The notes below the pieces were generated by a model, which saw only the letters and a program-made list of their open reading frames with translations, searched no databases and was not told the DNA's origin. Positions 32,715-42,154 of a stretch of 60,305 bases of DNA are shown one piece after another. Position 1 is the first letter of the stretch. Each line of letters starts with the position of its first letter. The DNA is from Bacillota bacterium (GTDB taxonomy: Bacteria > Bacillota > Clostridia > Christensenellales > SZUA-584), in the NCBI GenBank assembly GCA_023461435.1, contig JAEYLC010000016.1, forward strand, positions 1 through 60,305. The letters run 5' to 3'. Position numbers and translations under genes: made by a program.

Positions 32715-33419
32715 TTATTCTTTTCCGGCCTTCTGTCCGTAATAAGCGTTTTTGCCGTGCTTCCTTAAAAAGTGCTTGTCGAGCAGCGCTCGCTGGATGT
32801 CGGCTTTGGGATTCAGATCAACAGCGATGTATGCCATCTCGGCGACGTATTCCATCACCACTGCGTTCTCCACCGCCTTTGAGCAGCTTGCCCCCCAGCT
32901 GAACGGCCCGTGGTTCGCCACAATCACCGCGCCCACCTGCAGCGGGTCGATGCTGCGCTCTCTGAACGTCTCAATGATCACGCTGCCCGTCTCTTTTTCA
33001 TAATCGCCCTTGATCTCTGAGTCCGTCATGCGCCTTGTGCACGGAATGCTTCCGTAAAAGTTGTCGGCGTGCGTTGTGCCGAGCGCCGGAATGTCCCTGT
33101 TTGCCTGCGCCCAGCTTGTTGCCCACTTCGAATGCGTATGCGCCACCGCCTTCACGCCCTTGAACGCCTTGTAAAGCGCAACGTGCGTCGGCGTATCCGA
33201 CGACGGGTTCAATTTTCCTTCGACTCTGCTGCCGTCGAGATTCACCACGACCATATCGTCCGCGGTCATCGTCTCATAGCTTACGCCGCTCGGCTTGATT
33301 ACCACGAGCCCCGTCTCATCGTCATATGCACTCACATTGCCCCACGTCAGCAGCACGAGGCCGAATTTCACAAGATCAAGATTGGCCCTGAGCACTTCCT
33401 GCTTGAGTGTCTCCAGCAT
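32715..33419 (-). CDS. araD: L-ribulose-5-phosphate 4-epimerase
   Basis: A 234-residue class II aldolase-fold zinc enzyme that converts L-ribulose 5-phosphate to D-xylulose 5-phosphate, the last step of L-arabinose breakdown into the pentose-phosphate pathway. Visible signatures: WGNVSAYD and KPSGVSY for phosphate binding, SSDTPTHVALYKAF, the zinc histidines in AHTHSKWATSWAQ and the later ANHGPFSWG. Length is normal. The gene starts three bases after the araA stop and is the last gene of araB-araA-araD, followed by a terminator. Confidence 0.95.
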   Translation of the reverse strand: MLETLKQEVLRANLDLVKFGLVLLTWGNVSAYDDETGLVVIKPSGVSYETMTADDMVVVNLDGSRVEGKLNPSSDTPTHVALYKAFKGVKAVAHTHSKWATSWAQANRDIPALGTTHADNFYGSIPCTRRMTDSEIKGDYEKETGSVIIETFRERSIDPLQVGAVIVANHGPFSWGASCSKAVENAVVMEYVAEMAYIAVDLNPKADIQRALLDKHFLRKHGKNAYYGQKAGKE

Positions 33420-33422
33420 ATA

Positions 33423-34883
33423 TCAGCTCCAGATCATATCGCCGAGCGCGAGCTTCATCTTGATATCCTCGATCGTGGTGCTCTTGCTGATATGCACGAA
33501 CTCGATACCCATGATCTCGGCGAAGTCGGCCATGTGTTCGGCGGTCAGATCATAAGAGATCACGCTGTGATGCGTGCCGCCGCAGCGTATCCACGCTTCG
33601 TTGCCCGTGATCATGTCCGGCATCGGCCGCCACATCACGCTCGCCACCGGCAGGTTCGGCATCTTGCCCATCGGCGGTATCGCCTTCACATCGTGCACGA
33701 TCATGCGGAACCGTCCGCCCATGTCCACAAGCGTCACGAGTATCGCGTCGCCCTCCTTGCCTTCAAACACGAGACGCGCGGGATCGGCCTTGCCGCCGAT
33801 GCCCAGAGGATGCACCTCCACTGCGGGCTTTTCCTTCGCGATCGCGGGCGATATCTCAAGCATGTGCGCGCCGAGTACCGCCTCGTTGCCGTCTTCAAAA
33901 TGATAGGTATAGTCCTCGATGAACGAATAGCCCTTGGTGAGCCCCTGCGACATCGCGCCGATGACCGCCTGCAGCGCAGCTTGCTTCCAATCGCCCTCGG
34001 CGCCAAACCCAATGCCCTTGCCCATCAGGTTCTGCGACGCAAGGCCCGGCAGCTGTTCGAGGCCATAAAGGTCTTCAAAGCTGTCGGTGTAAGCGCCAAA
34101 GCCGCCCTCTTTGAGCATCTGCTCGAGCGCGATCTCGAGCTTCGCCTGATAGTAAACGGCATCCTTGTTGTCCGTCTTGATTTCGTATTTGCTCTTGTAT
34201 TCCTTAACCTTGTCTTCCACCTGCGCATCGGTCACGCTGTTGACCAGATCCACAAAGCCGCCGACGCCGTAGGTGTTGACGCTCCATCCGAGTATTTTTT
34301 CCGCTTCGACCTTGTCACCCTCGGTCACCGCCACATAGCGCATGTTGTCGCCAAGGCGCATCACCTTGAGGCTTTTGCTCGTCATCGCGCCCACCGCGCT
34401 TCTCATCCAGCCGCCGACGCGGGTTCTGAACGCGCCGTCTTCCCAGTAGCCGCAGATGACCTTGCGCTTCATTCTGAGCCGTGCCGTGATGAAGCCGTGC
34501 TCCCTGTCGCCGTGCGCCGATTGATTCGTGTTCATGAAGTTCATATCGATCGTGTCATACGGCAGATTTTTATTGAACTGCGTGTTGAGGTGCAGATACG
34601 GCTTGTTGAGGACGGTCAGTCCGCCGATCCACATCTTGCTCGGTGAGAACGTGTGCATCCATGTGATTACGCCGGCGCAGTCCGCGTCACTGTTGGCGGC
34701 CACGCACACCGCTTTGATCTCGTCGGGTGTGGTCACCACACCTTTAGACACCACCTCAAACGGAATATTCTTGTCCGCGTTGAAGCCGTCCGCTATTGTC
34801 TGCGCGTGAGCGGCAACCTCTTTTAATACCTCGGGGCCGTACAGATGCTGCGACCCGACCACAAACCAGAATTTAAAAGCCAT
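33423..34883 (-). CDS. araA: L-arabinose isomerase
   Basis: A 486-residue AraA, which converts L-arabinose to L-ribulose using Mn2+. The N-terminus FKFWFVVGSQHLYGPEVL is the standard AraA opening. Metal and substrate residues lie in the blocks GFGAEGDWKQAALQ, SFIEDYTYHFE and the late GGTHHSVISYDL. The start at ATG 34883 follows AAAAGGAG and gives the expected length, so upstream in-frame codons are not used. The gene lies 49 bases after araB and three before araD. Confidence 0.96.
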   Translation of the reverse strand: MAFKFWFVVGSQHLYGPEVLKEVAAHAQTIADGFNADKNIPFEVVSKGVVTTPDEIKAVCVAANSDADCAGVITWMHTFSPSKMWIGGLTVLNKPYLHLNTQFNKNLPYDTIDMNFMNTNQSAHGDREHGFITARLRMKRKVICGYWEDGAFRTRVGGWMRSAVGAMTSKSLKVMRLGDNMRYVAVTEGDKVEAEKILGWSVNTYGVGGFVDLVNSVTDAQVEDKVKEYKSKYEIKTDNKDAVYYQAKLEIALEQMLKEGGFGAYTDSFEDLYGLEQLPGLASQNLMGKGIGFGAEGDWKQAALQAVIGAMSQGLTKGYSFIEDYTYHFEDGNEAVLGAHMLEISPAIAKEKPAVEVHPLGIGGKADPARLVFEGKEGDAILVTLVDMGGRFRMIVHDVKAIPPMGKMPNLPVASVMWRPMPDMITGNEAWIRCGGTHHSVISYDLTAEHMADFAEIMGIEFVHISKSTTIEDIKMKLALGDMIWS

Positions 34884-34932
34884 ATTATACTCCTTTTCTC
34901 TTTCACATCTTTTTTTGTCTATATTTCTTTTG

Positions 34933-36528
34933 TCAGCAATGGAATGTTTCCGCAGCCTTGCGCTCCGTATCAAGTGCCGCTTCATACCGTTTCATGAACG
35001 TCCTGAATCCCGCGGCATCCGCGGCATCCGGCGCGACGGTAACAGCTTCGCTGCCAGAGAACACGCGGCCGCTCAGGTAATCGGGCAGCGTATCGCTTTG
35101 TTTGCTCATCATATACGCCGCAAGTATCGCCATCCCCCACGGCCCGCCCTCACCCGCTGTCGCCATCACGGTGACGGGTGCGCCCATCACGGCCGACATG
35201 ATGCGCTGGCCCACATTGGCATCCTTGAAGAACCCGCCGTGGCCTGTGATGGAATCCAGCGCCGCGCCCTCTTCCTCCAGCAGTATTTTCATGCCGATGC
35301 TCAGCGATGCGCAGGCGGCATACAGGTGTGTGCGCATGAAGTTGGATAATGTCAAAGCCGATTCCGGCGCGCGCATGAAAAGCGGACGCCCTTGCTCAAG
35401 ACCGGTTAAGTGTTCACCGGATATGTAGTTAAAAGACAGCAGGCCGCCGCCGTCCGCGTCGCCGCTAAACGCCTTGTTCAGCAATATGGAATAGAGCGTG
35501 CGCGTATCAAAGTCCGCGCCCAGCAGTTTGGCCGCTTCGCCGAGCAGCTTCACCCATGCATCAAGGTCGCCCGTGCAATTGTTGCAGTGCACCATTGCCA
35601 CGGCGTCGCCCGACGGCGTGGTCACCATGTCGATCTGCTCGTACACCCTGGACAGCGGCTTTTCAAGCACCACCATCGCAAACACGCTGGTCCCCGCACT
35701 CACGTTGCCGGTGCGCGGCCGCACGCCGTTCGTCGCGACCATGCCGGTGCCCGCGTCGCCCTCGGGGGGGCACATCGGTATCCCCGCTTTGAGCGTGCCC
35801 GTGGGGTCAAGCAGCTTCGCGCCGTCGTCACTCAAAACACCCGCATTTTCGCCTGCAAGCAGAATTTTTGGCAGTATGCCGGAGAGTTTCCAGGAAAATT
35901 TCTGAGTCAGCTGATCGAATTTGTCCATCATGTCCGCATCATACTGCCGCGTCGCGTCATTAAGCGGAAACATTCCCGACGCGTCGCCAATGCCCAGCAC
36001 CTTCTCGCCCGTCAGCCGCCAGTGGATATATCCGGCCAGTGTGGTGAGGTAGCTGATATCCGACACATGCGGCTCACCATTCAGCATTGCCTGATAGAGA
36101 TGCGCAATGCTCCAGCGCTGCGGAATATTGAACCCAAACAGCTTTGTGAGCTTTTCGGCCGCTTCTCCAGTCATCGTGTTGCGCCATGTGCGGAAAGGCA
36201 CGAGCAGTTTATCGTCTCTGTCAAACGCCATATAGCCGTGCATCATAGCCGAGACGCCCATCGCACCCACGCGTTCAAGCTTTACACCGTACTTGTCGCT
36301 CACGTCCTGTGCGAGCTGGGCAAAACAGTCCTGAATGCCTGTCCATATGTCATCCAGAGAGTATGTCCATTTGCCGTCCTCATATTTGTTTTCCCAGTTA
36401 TGCCCGCCAGTCGCAACGGGGGAGTGCGTGCCGTCAATCAGCACCGCCTTGATCCTTGTGGAGCCAAGCTCAATACCGAGATACGTCTCGCCGTTCAAAA
36501 GCGCATTCTTGCTGCTGTGACTGTCCAT
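34933..36528 (-). CDS. araB: FGGY-family L-ribulokinase
   Basis: A 531-residue FGGY sugar kinase. The first phosphate loop is YLGIELGSTRIKAVLID; the second ATP-binding block is GNVSAGTSVFAMV; the third lies in SITGHGGFFKDANVGQRIMS. The catalytic aspartate is expected in the region PPEGDAGTGMVATN. By sequence it could also be called a xylulokinase-like kinase, but position before araA and araD makes L-ribulose the likely substrate, giving L-ribulose 5-phosphate. ATG 36528 follows GAGGAGG. A promoter with an overlapping inverted repeat lies 38 bases upstream, so araBAD has its own control point. Confidence 0.9.
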   Translation of the reverse strand: MDSHSSKNALLNGETYLGIELGSTRIKAVLIDGTHSPVATGGHNWENKYEDGKWTYSLDDIWTGIQDCFAQLAQDVSDKYGVKLERVGAMGVSAMMHGYMAFDRDDKLLVPFRTWRNTMTGEAAEKLTKLFGFNIPQRWSIAHLYQAMLNGEPHVSDISYLTTLAGYIHWRLTGEKVLGIGDASGMFPLNDATRQYDADMMDKFDQLTQKFSWKLSGILPKILLAGENAGVLSDDGAKLLDPTGTLKAGIPMCPPEGDAGTGMVATNGVRPRTGNVSAGTSVFAMVVLEKPLSRVYEQIDMVTTPSGDAVAMVHCNNCTGDLDAWVKLLGEAAKLLGADFDTRTLYSILLNKAFSGDADGGGLLSFNYISGEHLTGLEQGRPLFMRAPESALTLSNFMRTHLYAACASLSIGMKILLEEEGAALDSITGHGGFFKDANVGQRIMSAVMGAPVTVMATAGEGGPWGMAILAAYMMSKQSDTLPDYLSGRVFSGSEAVTVAPDAADAAGFRTFMKRYEAALDTERKAAETFHC

Positions 36529-36565
36529 ATATCCTCCTCCTCATTTCATGGTGTTTACTGGTTCT

Positions 36566-36594
36566 ATAATACAATAGCGATACAATGGTATCAA
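36566..36594 (-). promoter_or_regulatory. araBAD promoter with an operator-like inverted repeat
   Basis: Minus strand: TTGATA (36594-36589), 17 bases, TATTAT (36571-36566). The perfect inverted repeat GATAC-aatg-GTATC (36579-36592) overlaps the -35 hexamer and the spacer, the position of a repressor site. The DNA-binding protein is unknown; no AraR-like gene is in the window. Confidence 0.7.
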
Positions 36595-36659
36595 CGTTTA
36601 TGTTCGTTTAATTAATTATTTTTTTCATTCTTGTTCTTTTATTTTCGTTTTGAAATGGT

Positions 36660-36686
36660 ACAAGGCCGGGATATACCCAGCCTTGT
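36660..36686. other. Intercistronic stem-loop between the importer and araB
   Basis: Arms acaaggc (36660-36666) and gccttgt (36680-36686), with an inner ggg/ccc pairing, form a long hairpin without a T-run on either strand. It sits 120 bases after the last permease gene and could protect the importer message from 3' decay or mark an RNA-processing point between transport and catabolic genes. Confidence 0.6.
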
Positions 36687-36806
36687 GGTCTGCCTTGCTG
36701 CACATAAACATAAGGAGGAATCAAATTACGCACAGTATATTTTGGCCGTCAGGCTTTTTTCATCCTCTTTTAAGGTGCACAAATGCGGTTGAAAGACTGT
36801 TTCCCG

Positions 36807-37925
36807 CTACGCTGGAATGTCCTTTTCATATTTTTTGCTCCTGAACTTAAGCCGTTCCGGACGCTGCTGCTTAAAACCGCCCTTATCCCGAAGCGTGAGA
36901 ACAACGCTTTGAAGCATAATAGCAAAGAACAGCATAAGCCCGCTGACAATGCCCTGCCAATATGGTTCTCTTAGCCCCGATAACGTCACAATACTGTCGA
37001 TGGTCATTAAAGAAAGCACCCCAAAAAGCGTACCGATGACATTGCCCACGCCGCCGGTTAATAATGTCCCGCCAATAATGGCCGCTGCAATCGCTTTCAT
37101 TTCTGACACGGCAGCACTGCTGGGGGCCGCTGCCCCTGTATGCAGCAGATAGACATAACCGCCGATTCCGGACAATAATCCGCACAGCAAATGGGAATAG
37201 AATTTTGTGCGTTTAACATTGATGCCGAGCATCAATGCGCTCTGGCTGTTGCCGCCCACCGCATAAAGGTTGCGTCCGAGTCGCGTCCATTTCAGAATGA
37301 CGAATACCGCCAATACGACAGCGATCGCAACGACGACGCCGGGCTCAATTTTTGCATCAATATAATTGCCTTCCTTTCCATAAGAACCGATACCCGGAAT
37401 AATGATACGGGAATTCTTAAGATCGGTAAAGGCCTGGAGCGCCGCTGTGCGCTCTCCGGAGCTGATCAATAGTATCATGCCTCTTGCAAGGTTCATACCC
37501 GCTAAGGTGATAATAAAGGGCTGTATCTCCAAATATGATATCAACGCTCCCTGAAGCAGCCCGAACGCTAACCCTATACCCAAGGCTAATCCCACCGAGC
37601 CTATTAAGCTGCCGCCATGATCGTCCATATAGACGATGCAAGCCATAGACACCAGCCCGGTTATGCCTCCCACCGAAATATCTATGCCGCCTGCTATCAT
37701 AACGATAGTCAGTCCGCAGGAAATCACGATCAAAAACGCATTGTTATTGAAAATATTAAGGAACTGCTGGGCTTTCAAGAAACCGCCGCCCAAAACAAGC
37801 ATGCCAAATGCGTACATGCAAATGAAGATGCAAATCGTTATGGTCAAGAGCAAATTGGTGTTGGAAATGCGCTCCCTGCGTTTTTTCTCCGGCATACCGG
37901 CATTTAAACCTCTATTATTTGTCAT
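36807..37925 (-). CDS. Sugar ABC transporter permease (second, YjfF/AraH type)
   Basis: A 372-residue membrane protein of the BPD_transp_2 (RbsC/AraH) family with eight to ten helices. Family blocks include GGIDISVGGITGLVSM, LGLAFGLLQGALIS, PFIITLAGMNLARGM and the cytoplasmic loop YAVGGNSQSALMLGINV, which contacts the ATPase. Two different permeases with one double ATPase is the arrangement of YtfQRT-YjfF-type furanose transporters. It overlaps the other permease by four bases and closes the importer part of the locus. L-arabinose is the probable substrate because of the adjacent araBAD genes. Confidence 0.9.
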   Translation of the reverse strand: MTNNRGLNAGMPEKKRRERISNTNLLLTITICIFICMYAFGMLVLGGGFLKAQQFLNIFNNNAFLIVISCGLTIVMIAGGIDISVGGITGLVSMACIVYMDDHGGSLIGSVGLALGIGLAFGLLQGALISYLEIQPFIITLAGMNLARGMILLISSGERTAALQAFTDLKNSRIIIPGIGSYGKEGNYIDAKIEPGVVVAIAVVLAVFVILKWTRLGRNLYAVGGNSQSALMLGINVKRTKFYSHLLCGLLSGIGGYVYLLHTGAAAPSSAAVSEMKAIAAAIIGGTLLTGGVGNVIGTLFGVLSLMTIDSIVTLSGLREPYWQGIVSGLMLFFAIMLQSVVLTLRDKGGFKQQRPERLKFRSKKYEKDIPA

Positions 37926-39094
37926 AATATTTGTTCTCCGTTATTCTCGTCGGTTTTTAACAGCTTATCTTTCGTCGGTTTTTTAAACAGAAAATCGCGC
38001 AACTGAAAGACGTATTTTTTTACAATCGGCGATAATACCACAACGATAACGATAATAGCAATTGCCTTGTAGAATATTATCGCATTCGAAGGAACCTTCA
38101 TGGCTAAGAGCGTAACAGTCAGCGTATGAATGATGTACGCGCCCATGATTGAACCGGCCAAGCTGAATTTTCCGCCGCTCAGAGAATTGCCGCCGATCGC
38201 GACTGCCAAAATAGCGTCCATTTCTATACCCCAGAAGCTGGTTGAATGGTTGATAAGTCCCATTCTGCTGACGTAGACAGAGCCCGAAACAGCAACGCAA
38301 ACGCCCAGTATCATAAATGACAGCAGTTTTATCCAAATAGCGTTGATTCCGTTTAAGCGAGCGGATTTTTCGTTGATTCCAACCGATTGTGTGTATAACC
38401 TGAGATTGGTGAACCTTAAGACGAGCGAAATCAACACCACGAATATGATGACGATGATAATGGGGGTAGGTATGGGGACGCCCGGAATAAAGCTTCCAAT
38501 ATATCCAAGCAGCGGGCTTGCAACAGTCGGCGTTGCCCCGCCGTTTATCATATACGCGACATCGCGTCCGGCAGTAAACAGTATCAATGTCGCAATCATC
38601 GGCTGAATCTTAAATACGGCAACCAATGTGCCGTTGAATGCGCCGCAAAGTACTGCAACCACACAGCATGCCAAAAAGGCGACAATAATGATCGGCCATG
38701 TTATTTCATTCGCAAGAAGCACACTCACGAAAACACTGCCCGCAATGGCCGCCTCTGCGCCAACGCTGATATCCTGCCCTCTTGACGATGCCGTGACCAG
38801 CGTCATACCGATTGCCAAAATAACAAGCTCGGATGCGTTATTTAAGATACTGATTATATTTCCTTGAAGCGCGGGGTCTCCATTGTTGTTTTTTTCAAGG
38901 GTAACAGAGAAAAAATCAGTACCCTTGATTAAATTGAAAAAAATAAAATCAAAAGCCAACAGCGCAACAAGCGCAACCACCGGAATAACCAATTGAGACT
39001 TCAAAAATTTCTTAAAACTCTTCAGCAAAAAAGGCCCGGTTTCTTTTAATGCCTTCAGCAAAAAAGATCCAATTTTCTTTAAAACCTTAGCCAT
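37922..39094 (-). CDS. Sugar ABC transporter permease (first, YtfT/AraH type)
   Basis: A 390-residue permease of the same family as the next gene, with an N-terminal basic extension (FLLKALKETGPFLLKSFKKF) of about 40 residues before the first helix. Family blocks are SSRGQDISVGAEAAIAGSVF, GAFNGTLVAVFKIQPMIATL, the coupling loop YTQSVGINEKSARLNGIN and DAILAVAIGGNSLSGGKF. It overlaps the ATPase gene by eight bases and the second permease by four, so all three are translated together. It probably forms a heterodimeric channel with that permease. Confidence 0.9.
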   Translation of the reverse strand: MAKVLKKIGSFLLKALKETGPFLLKSFKKFLKSQLVIPVVALVALLAFDFIFFNLIKGTDFFSVTLEKNNNGDPALQGNIISILNNASELVILAIGMTLVTASSRGQDISVGAEAAIAGSVFVSVLLANEITWPIIIVAFLACCVVAVLCGAFNGTLVAVFKIQPMIATLILFTAGRDVAYMINGGATPTVASPLLGYIGSFIPGVPIPTPIIIVIIFVVLISLVLRFTNLRLYTQSVGINEKSARLNGINAIWIKLLSFMILGVCVAVSGSVYVSRMGLINHSTSFWGIEMDAILAVAIGGNSLSGGKFSLAGSIMGAYIIHTLTVTLLAMKVPSNAIIFYKAIAIIVIVVVLSPIVKKYVFQLRDFLFKKPTKDKLLKTDENNGEQIL

Positions 39095-40607
39095 CTTGAG
39101 CTACCTCCCCCGCTATCGTATGCATAATATTGGCTTGCGTCATGTCCTCGCCACTCAATTCGCCTACTATTTTACGATCCCGCATAACGATAAGCCGCGA
39201 ACAAGTGCGAAGCATCTCCTCTATTTCGGATGAAATAAACGTCACGCTAACGCCTTCTCCGGCAAGCTTCAAAACAAGCTTTTGTATTTCAACTTTTGTA
39301 CCGACATCAATACCGCGCGTCGGTTCGTCCAAGATAAGATACTTTGGATTTGTGAGCAGCCATCGTGCAAGTATGACCTTTTGCTGATTACCGCCCGAAA
39401 GTGATTTTACGGGCGTATCCGTCGAAGCGGTTTTTATCCCCAATAATTTGATGTACTTATCTGCAAAGGCTTCCGCTTCAGTCCTGGAAAGCGGCTTAAA
39501 TAAGCCCTTCATAACCTGTAATGCCAGTGTAATATTTTCACGTACAGACAGATCCTCAACAATACCGTCCTTTTTTCTATCCTCGGGCAGATACCCGATA
39601 CCATACTTCATGGCATCCTTGGGCTTTGATATTTTAACGTTTTTTCCGTTTATCCTCATCTTGCCGCTGGTAATTTTATCAGCGCCGAATATAGCACGCA
39701 CGCTTTCGCTGCGGCCCGAGCCGAGAAGCCCGGTAAACCCGTTGACTTCTCCCTTGTGGATTTTGAAGTCAAACGCCCTTGTACCCTCCGCGCTGGATAA
39801 CCCAAATGCCTCGAAGACGGGCGTATCATCCGCCGAGGCGTTAAACACCTTTCGATTTTCCAACGCTGAAATATCGTCTAGCTCTTTACCCATCATCTTT
39901 GAAATGAGCTGCACGCGCGGCAGATCCTTTATTTCGTACTCACCTACGAGCTCACCGTTCCGCAAAACGGTTATCCTGTCGCATATCTCGTACACCTGTT
40001 CAAGGAAATGCGTGATGAATATGATACCGACACCGCGGGACTTCAGATCGCGCATAAGAGAAAAAAGCTTTGCAACCTCGTGTTCGTCCAGCGAGGAGGT
40101 CGGCTCATCCAAAATAAGGACTTTGCAGTCCATATCCACGGCGCGGGCAATGGCGACCATTTGCTGTACAGCCAGCGAGCAAGTGGCAAGCTGCTGAGTG
40201 GCTCTTGCCGGAATATTAAGCTTAGCAAGCAGCTCCGTCGTCTTCTTTTTCATATAGCGCCAATTTACGAAACTGTAACTGCCCCGACCGATAAACATAT
40301 TTTCGGCAACCGTTAGGTTAGGGCATAGGGTGATCTCCTGATAAACCGTGCTGATGCCGATATTCTGAGCCTCTTGAGGTGACCTTACAGTAATTTCCTT
40401 GTTAATACCCGCGATGTGTATCTGCCCTGAATCTTTCGGGTATACGCCTGTTAAAACTTTGATCAAGGTTGACTTGCCGGCCCCATTCTCACCCATCAGG
40501 GCGTGAATTTCGCCATTACGAAGAGTAAAATCAACATTTTGCAAAGCGCGTACACCCGGGAAGGCTTTGCATATTTTCCGCATTGATAAAACGATGTCGT
40601 TTTGCAT
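39087..40607 (-). CDS. Sugar ABC transporter double ATP-binding protein (MglA/AraG type)
   Basis: A 506-residue fusion of two ATPase halves, as in AraG, RbsA and MglA. Half 1 has Walker A GENGAGKST, a variant signature CSLAVQQMVAIARAV and Walker B VLILDEPTSSLD. Half 2 has a degenerate Walker A GLLGSGRSE, a good signature LSGGNQQKVILARWL and Walker B YLILDEPTRGID. The uneven pattern, with only one full catalytic site, is characteristic of this family. A strong stem-loop lies between it and the binding-protein gene upstream. Confidence 0.95.
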   Translation of the reverse strand: MQNDIVLSMRKICKAFPGVRALQNVDFTLRNGEIHALMGENGAGKSTLIKVLTGVYPKDSGQIHIAGINKEITVRSPQEAQNIGISTVYQEITLCPNLTVAENMFIGRGSYSFVNWRYMKKKTTELLAKLNIPARATQQLATCSLAVQQMVAIARAVDMDCKVLILDEPTSSLDEHEVAKLFSLMRDLKSRGVGIIFITHFLEQVYEICDRITVLRNGELVGEYEIKDLPRVQLISKMMGKELDDISALENRKVFNASADDTPVFEAFGLSSAEGTRAFDFKIHKGEVNGFTGLLGSGRSESVRAIFGADKITSGKMRINGKNVKISKPKDAMKYGIGYLPEDRKKDGIVEDLSVRENITLALQVMKGLFKPLSRTEAEAFADKYIKLLGIKTASTDTPVKSLSGGNQQKVILARWLLTNPKYLILDEPTRGIDVGTKVEIQKLVLKLAGEGVSVTFISSEIEEMLRTCSRLIVMRDRKIVGELSGEDMTQANIMHTIAGEVAQDG

Positions 40608-40650
40608 AGGTACTAACCATCCTTTAAGCGTTGGAATTCTCGTAAAGATG

Positions 40651-40692
40651 GCGGTGCGAGTATGCGGATAATATCCGCATACCCCGCACCGC
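40651..40692. other. Large stem-loop between binding-protein and ATPase genes
   Basis: gcggtgcg (40651-40658) pairs with cgcaccgc (40685-40692), and the inner gtatgcggat/atccgcatac arms pair perfectly. No T-run follows on the minus strand. Such hairpins after binding-protein genes stabilise that part of the message and lower downstream expression, giving more binding protein than ATPase and permease. Confidence 0.85.
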
Positions 40693-40732
40693 GCATACTT
40701 AATACGAAGTCCCTGGTATTTAGGTGTAAAGG

Positions 40733-41779
40733 TTATTCGCCAAGACCGTATGTGTCGATGTCGTCTTGCGTAATCGTCGTTGCATCAAACCCACGCTCTT
40801 CAGAAATAACTTTCTTCTCCGAAAGCGTCTCGCCGGCTTCAAGCTTCTGAATCATCTCGGCGATGACAGTAGCCTGGAAGGGGCTGCACTGACCGTCATA
40901 GTTCCAGTTGCCAGCAAGCAGTTCTCTGAGCGCCCACTTGTTGCAATCGAAGCCCATCACGATGACATCCTTGTCAACGCCGTGGGTGATACCAGCTTCA
41001 TCGAGAGCCGCAACAGCACCCTTCGCCATGCCGTCATTTTCGGCATAGATCACGTTGAACTTGTCACCGGAATTGATGACTGCTTCTACAATTTTCTTCG
41101 CTTCGGCTTCATCCCAAGTCGCGGTCTGCTGAACAACCTTTGTCATTGTGCCGGCTGCAAATTCAGCATCCAACGCGGCGGTGCGACCGATCTGAGCATC
41201 GCTGCCCATTGCGCCCTGAATGTGGATGACATTATACTCATCAAGATTCTGCGCCTTCAGCCACTCCACAGCCGTCGTGCCTTGCATTGCCATATCGGAA
41301 ACAACAGCAGCTTCATACATGCTCTCGTCGACGTTCATCATACGGTCGAAGAGGAACACTTTGATGCCGGCTTCCTGAGCACTGGCAAGAACAGCATCCC
41401 AACCATCTGTCGCGGCAGCCGAGATGAGAAGATAGTCTACGCCATCGGTGATAAACTGCGTAGCTGCATTCAACTGCTCATCATTCTTCAGGCTGTAGGC
41501 AGTCGACACCTCGTATCCGTTCGCTTCTGTGAAGACTTTCTCAAAGTCCGCCACATTCGCGGCGCGATATCCGGACTCGGCCGGCGGATTGTTGACGATA
41601 CCAACCTTAATCAACTCGCCAGCAGCAGCGGGTTCAGACGCCTCAGCAGATTCCGACGGAGCGGCAGCGGATTCCGACGGAGCGGATTCCGATTCGCTCG
41701 GGGCGGGTGTCTGCGCAGCACAAGCGATCATTCCAATCGCCAATACAACAACCAAAAGAGCAGCAATGAATTTTTTCAT
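40733..41779 (-). CDS. Sugar-binding lipoprotein of the ABC importer
   Basis: A 348-residue periplasmic-binding-protein type I fold anchored as a lipoprotein: signal peptide with lipobox GMIAC (Cys20), then a Ser/Glu/Pro/Ala-rich linker of about 35 residues. The mature part shows IKVGIVNNPPAESGYRAANV, DYLLISAAATDGWDAVL, VIHIQGAMGSDAQIGR and NVIYAENDGMAKGAV, the pattern of YtfQ/ChvE-like sugar-binding proteins. ATG 41779 is chosen because the AAAGGA lies one base from the in-frame ATG at 41788 but 10-11 bases from this one. It delivers sugar, probably L-arabinose, to the importer encoded downstream. Confidence 0.92.
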   Translation of the reverse strand: MKKFIAALLVVVLAIGMIACAAQTPAPSESESAPSESAAAPSESAEASEPAAAGELIKVGIVNNPPAESGYRAANVADFEKVFTEANGYEVSTAYSLKNDEQLNAATQFITDGVDYLLISAAATDGWDAVLASAQEAGIKVFLFDRMMNVDESMYEAAVVSDMAMQGTTAVEWLKAQNLDEYNVIHIQGAMGSDAQIGRTAALDAEFAAGTMTKVVQQTATWDEAEAKKIVEAVINSGDKFNVIYAENDGMAKGAVAALDEAGITHGVDKDVIVMGFDCNKWALRELLAGNWNYDGQCSPFQATVIAEMIQKLEAGETLSEKKVISEERGFDATTITQDDIDTYGLGE

Positions 41780-42059
41780 ACTTTCCATTTCCTTTCCATG
41801 TTTCGGTGTGAGGTTACACACCGTTTTCACTTTGCTTATATCATTGTGAAAAATAAAAAACAATATCTTTAAAAGAACCGGGGAAGAATTCAAACCTTCT
41901 TGATTAGATAGCAAACTGTCTGAAATTTTTATACTGTCATAAAACCGGCTTCTGCGTAATTTTTCAGACTCTTACCATAAAAAAATGACCGTCACGGAAT
42001 GCGGCGAAATTAAATAATCCCGCACCTTCCGGCCCTTTTGAGCCGTTAATCAAGGAGCC

Positions 42060-42089
42060 AAAAACAAAGGCTCTGTTTAAAACAGAGCC
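42060..42089 (-). terminator. Terminator after the sensor operon
   Basis: Perfect arms ggctctgttt (42069-42078) and aaacagagcc (42080-42089), a 10-bp stem; the minus strand continues TTTGTTTTTGG. It follows the stop of the sensor sugar-binding gene (42155) and separates the sensor genes from the importer genes, which must start from a promoter in 41780-42060. Confidence 0.85.
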
Positions 42090-42154
42090 CGTGTATATTT
42101 CCATTTACTTGAATGGAAAGAATCGATTGTTGTTTGACGGCGTTACGGTCGTCA

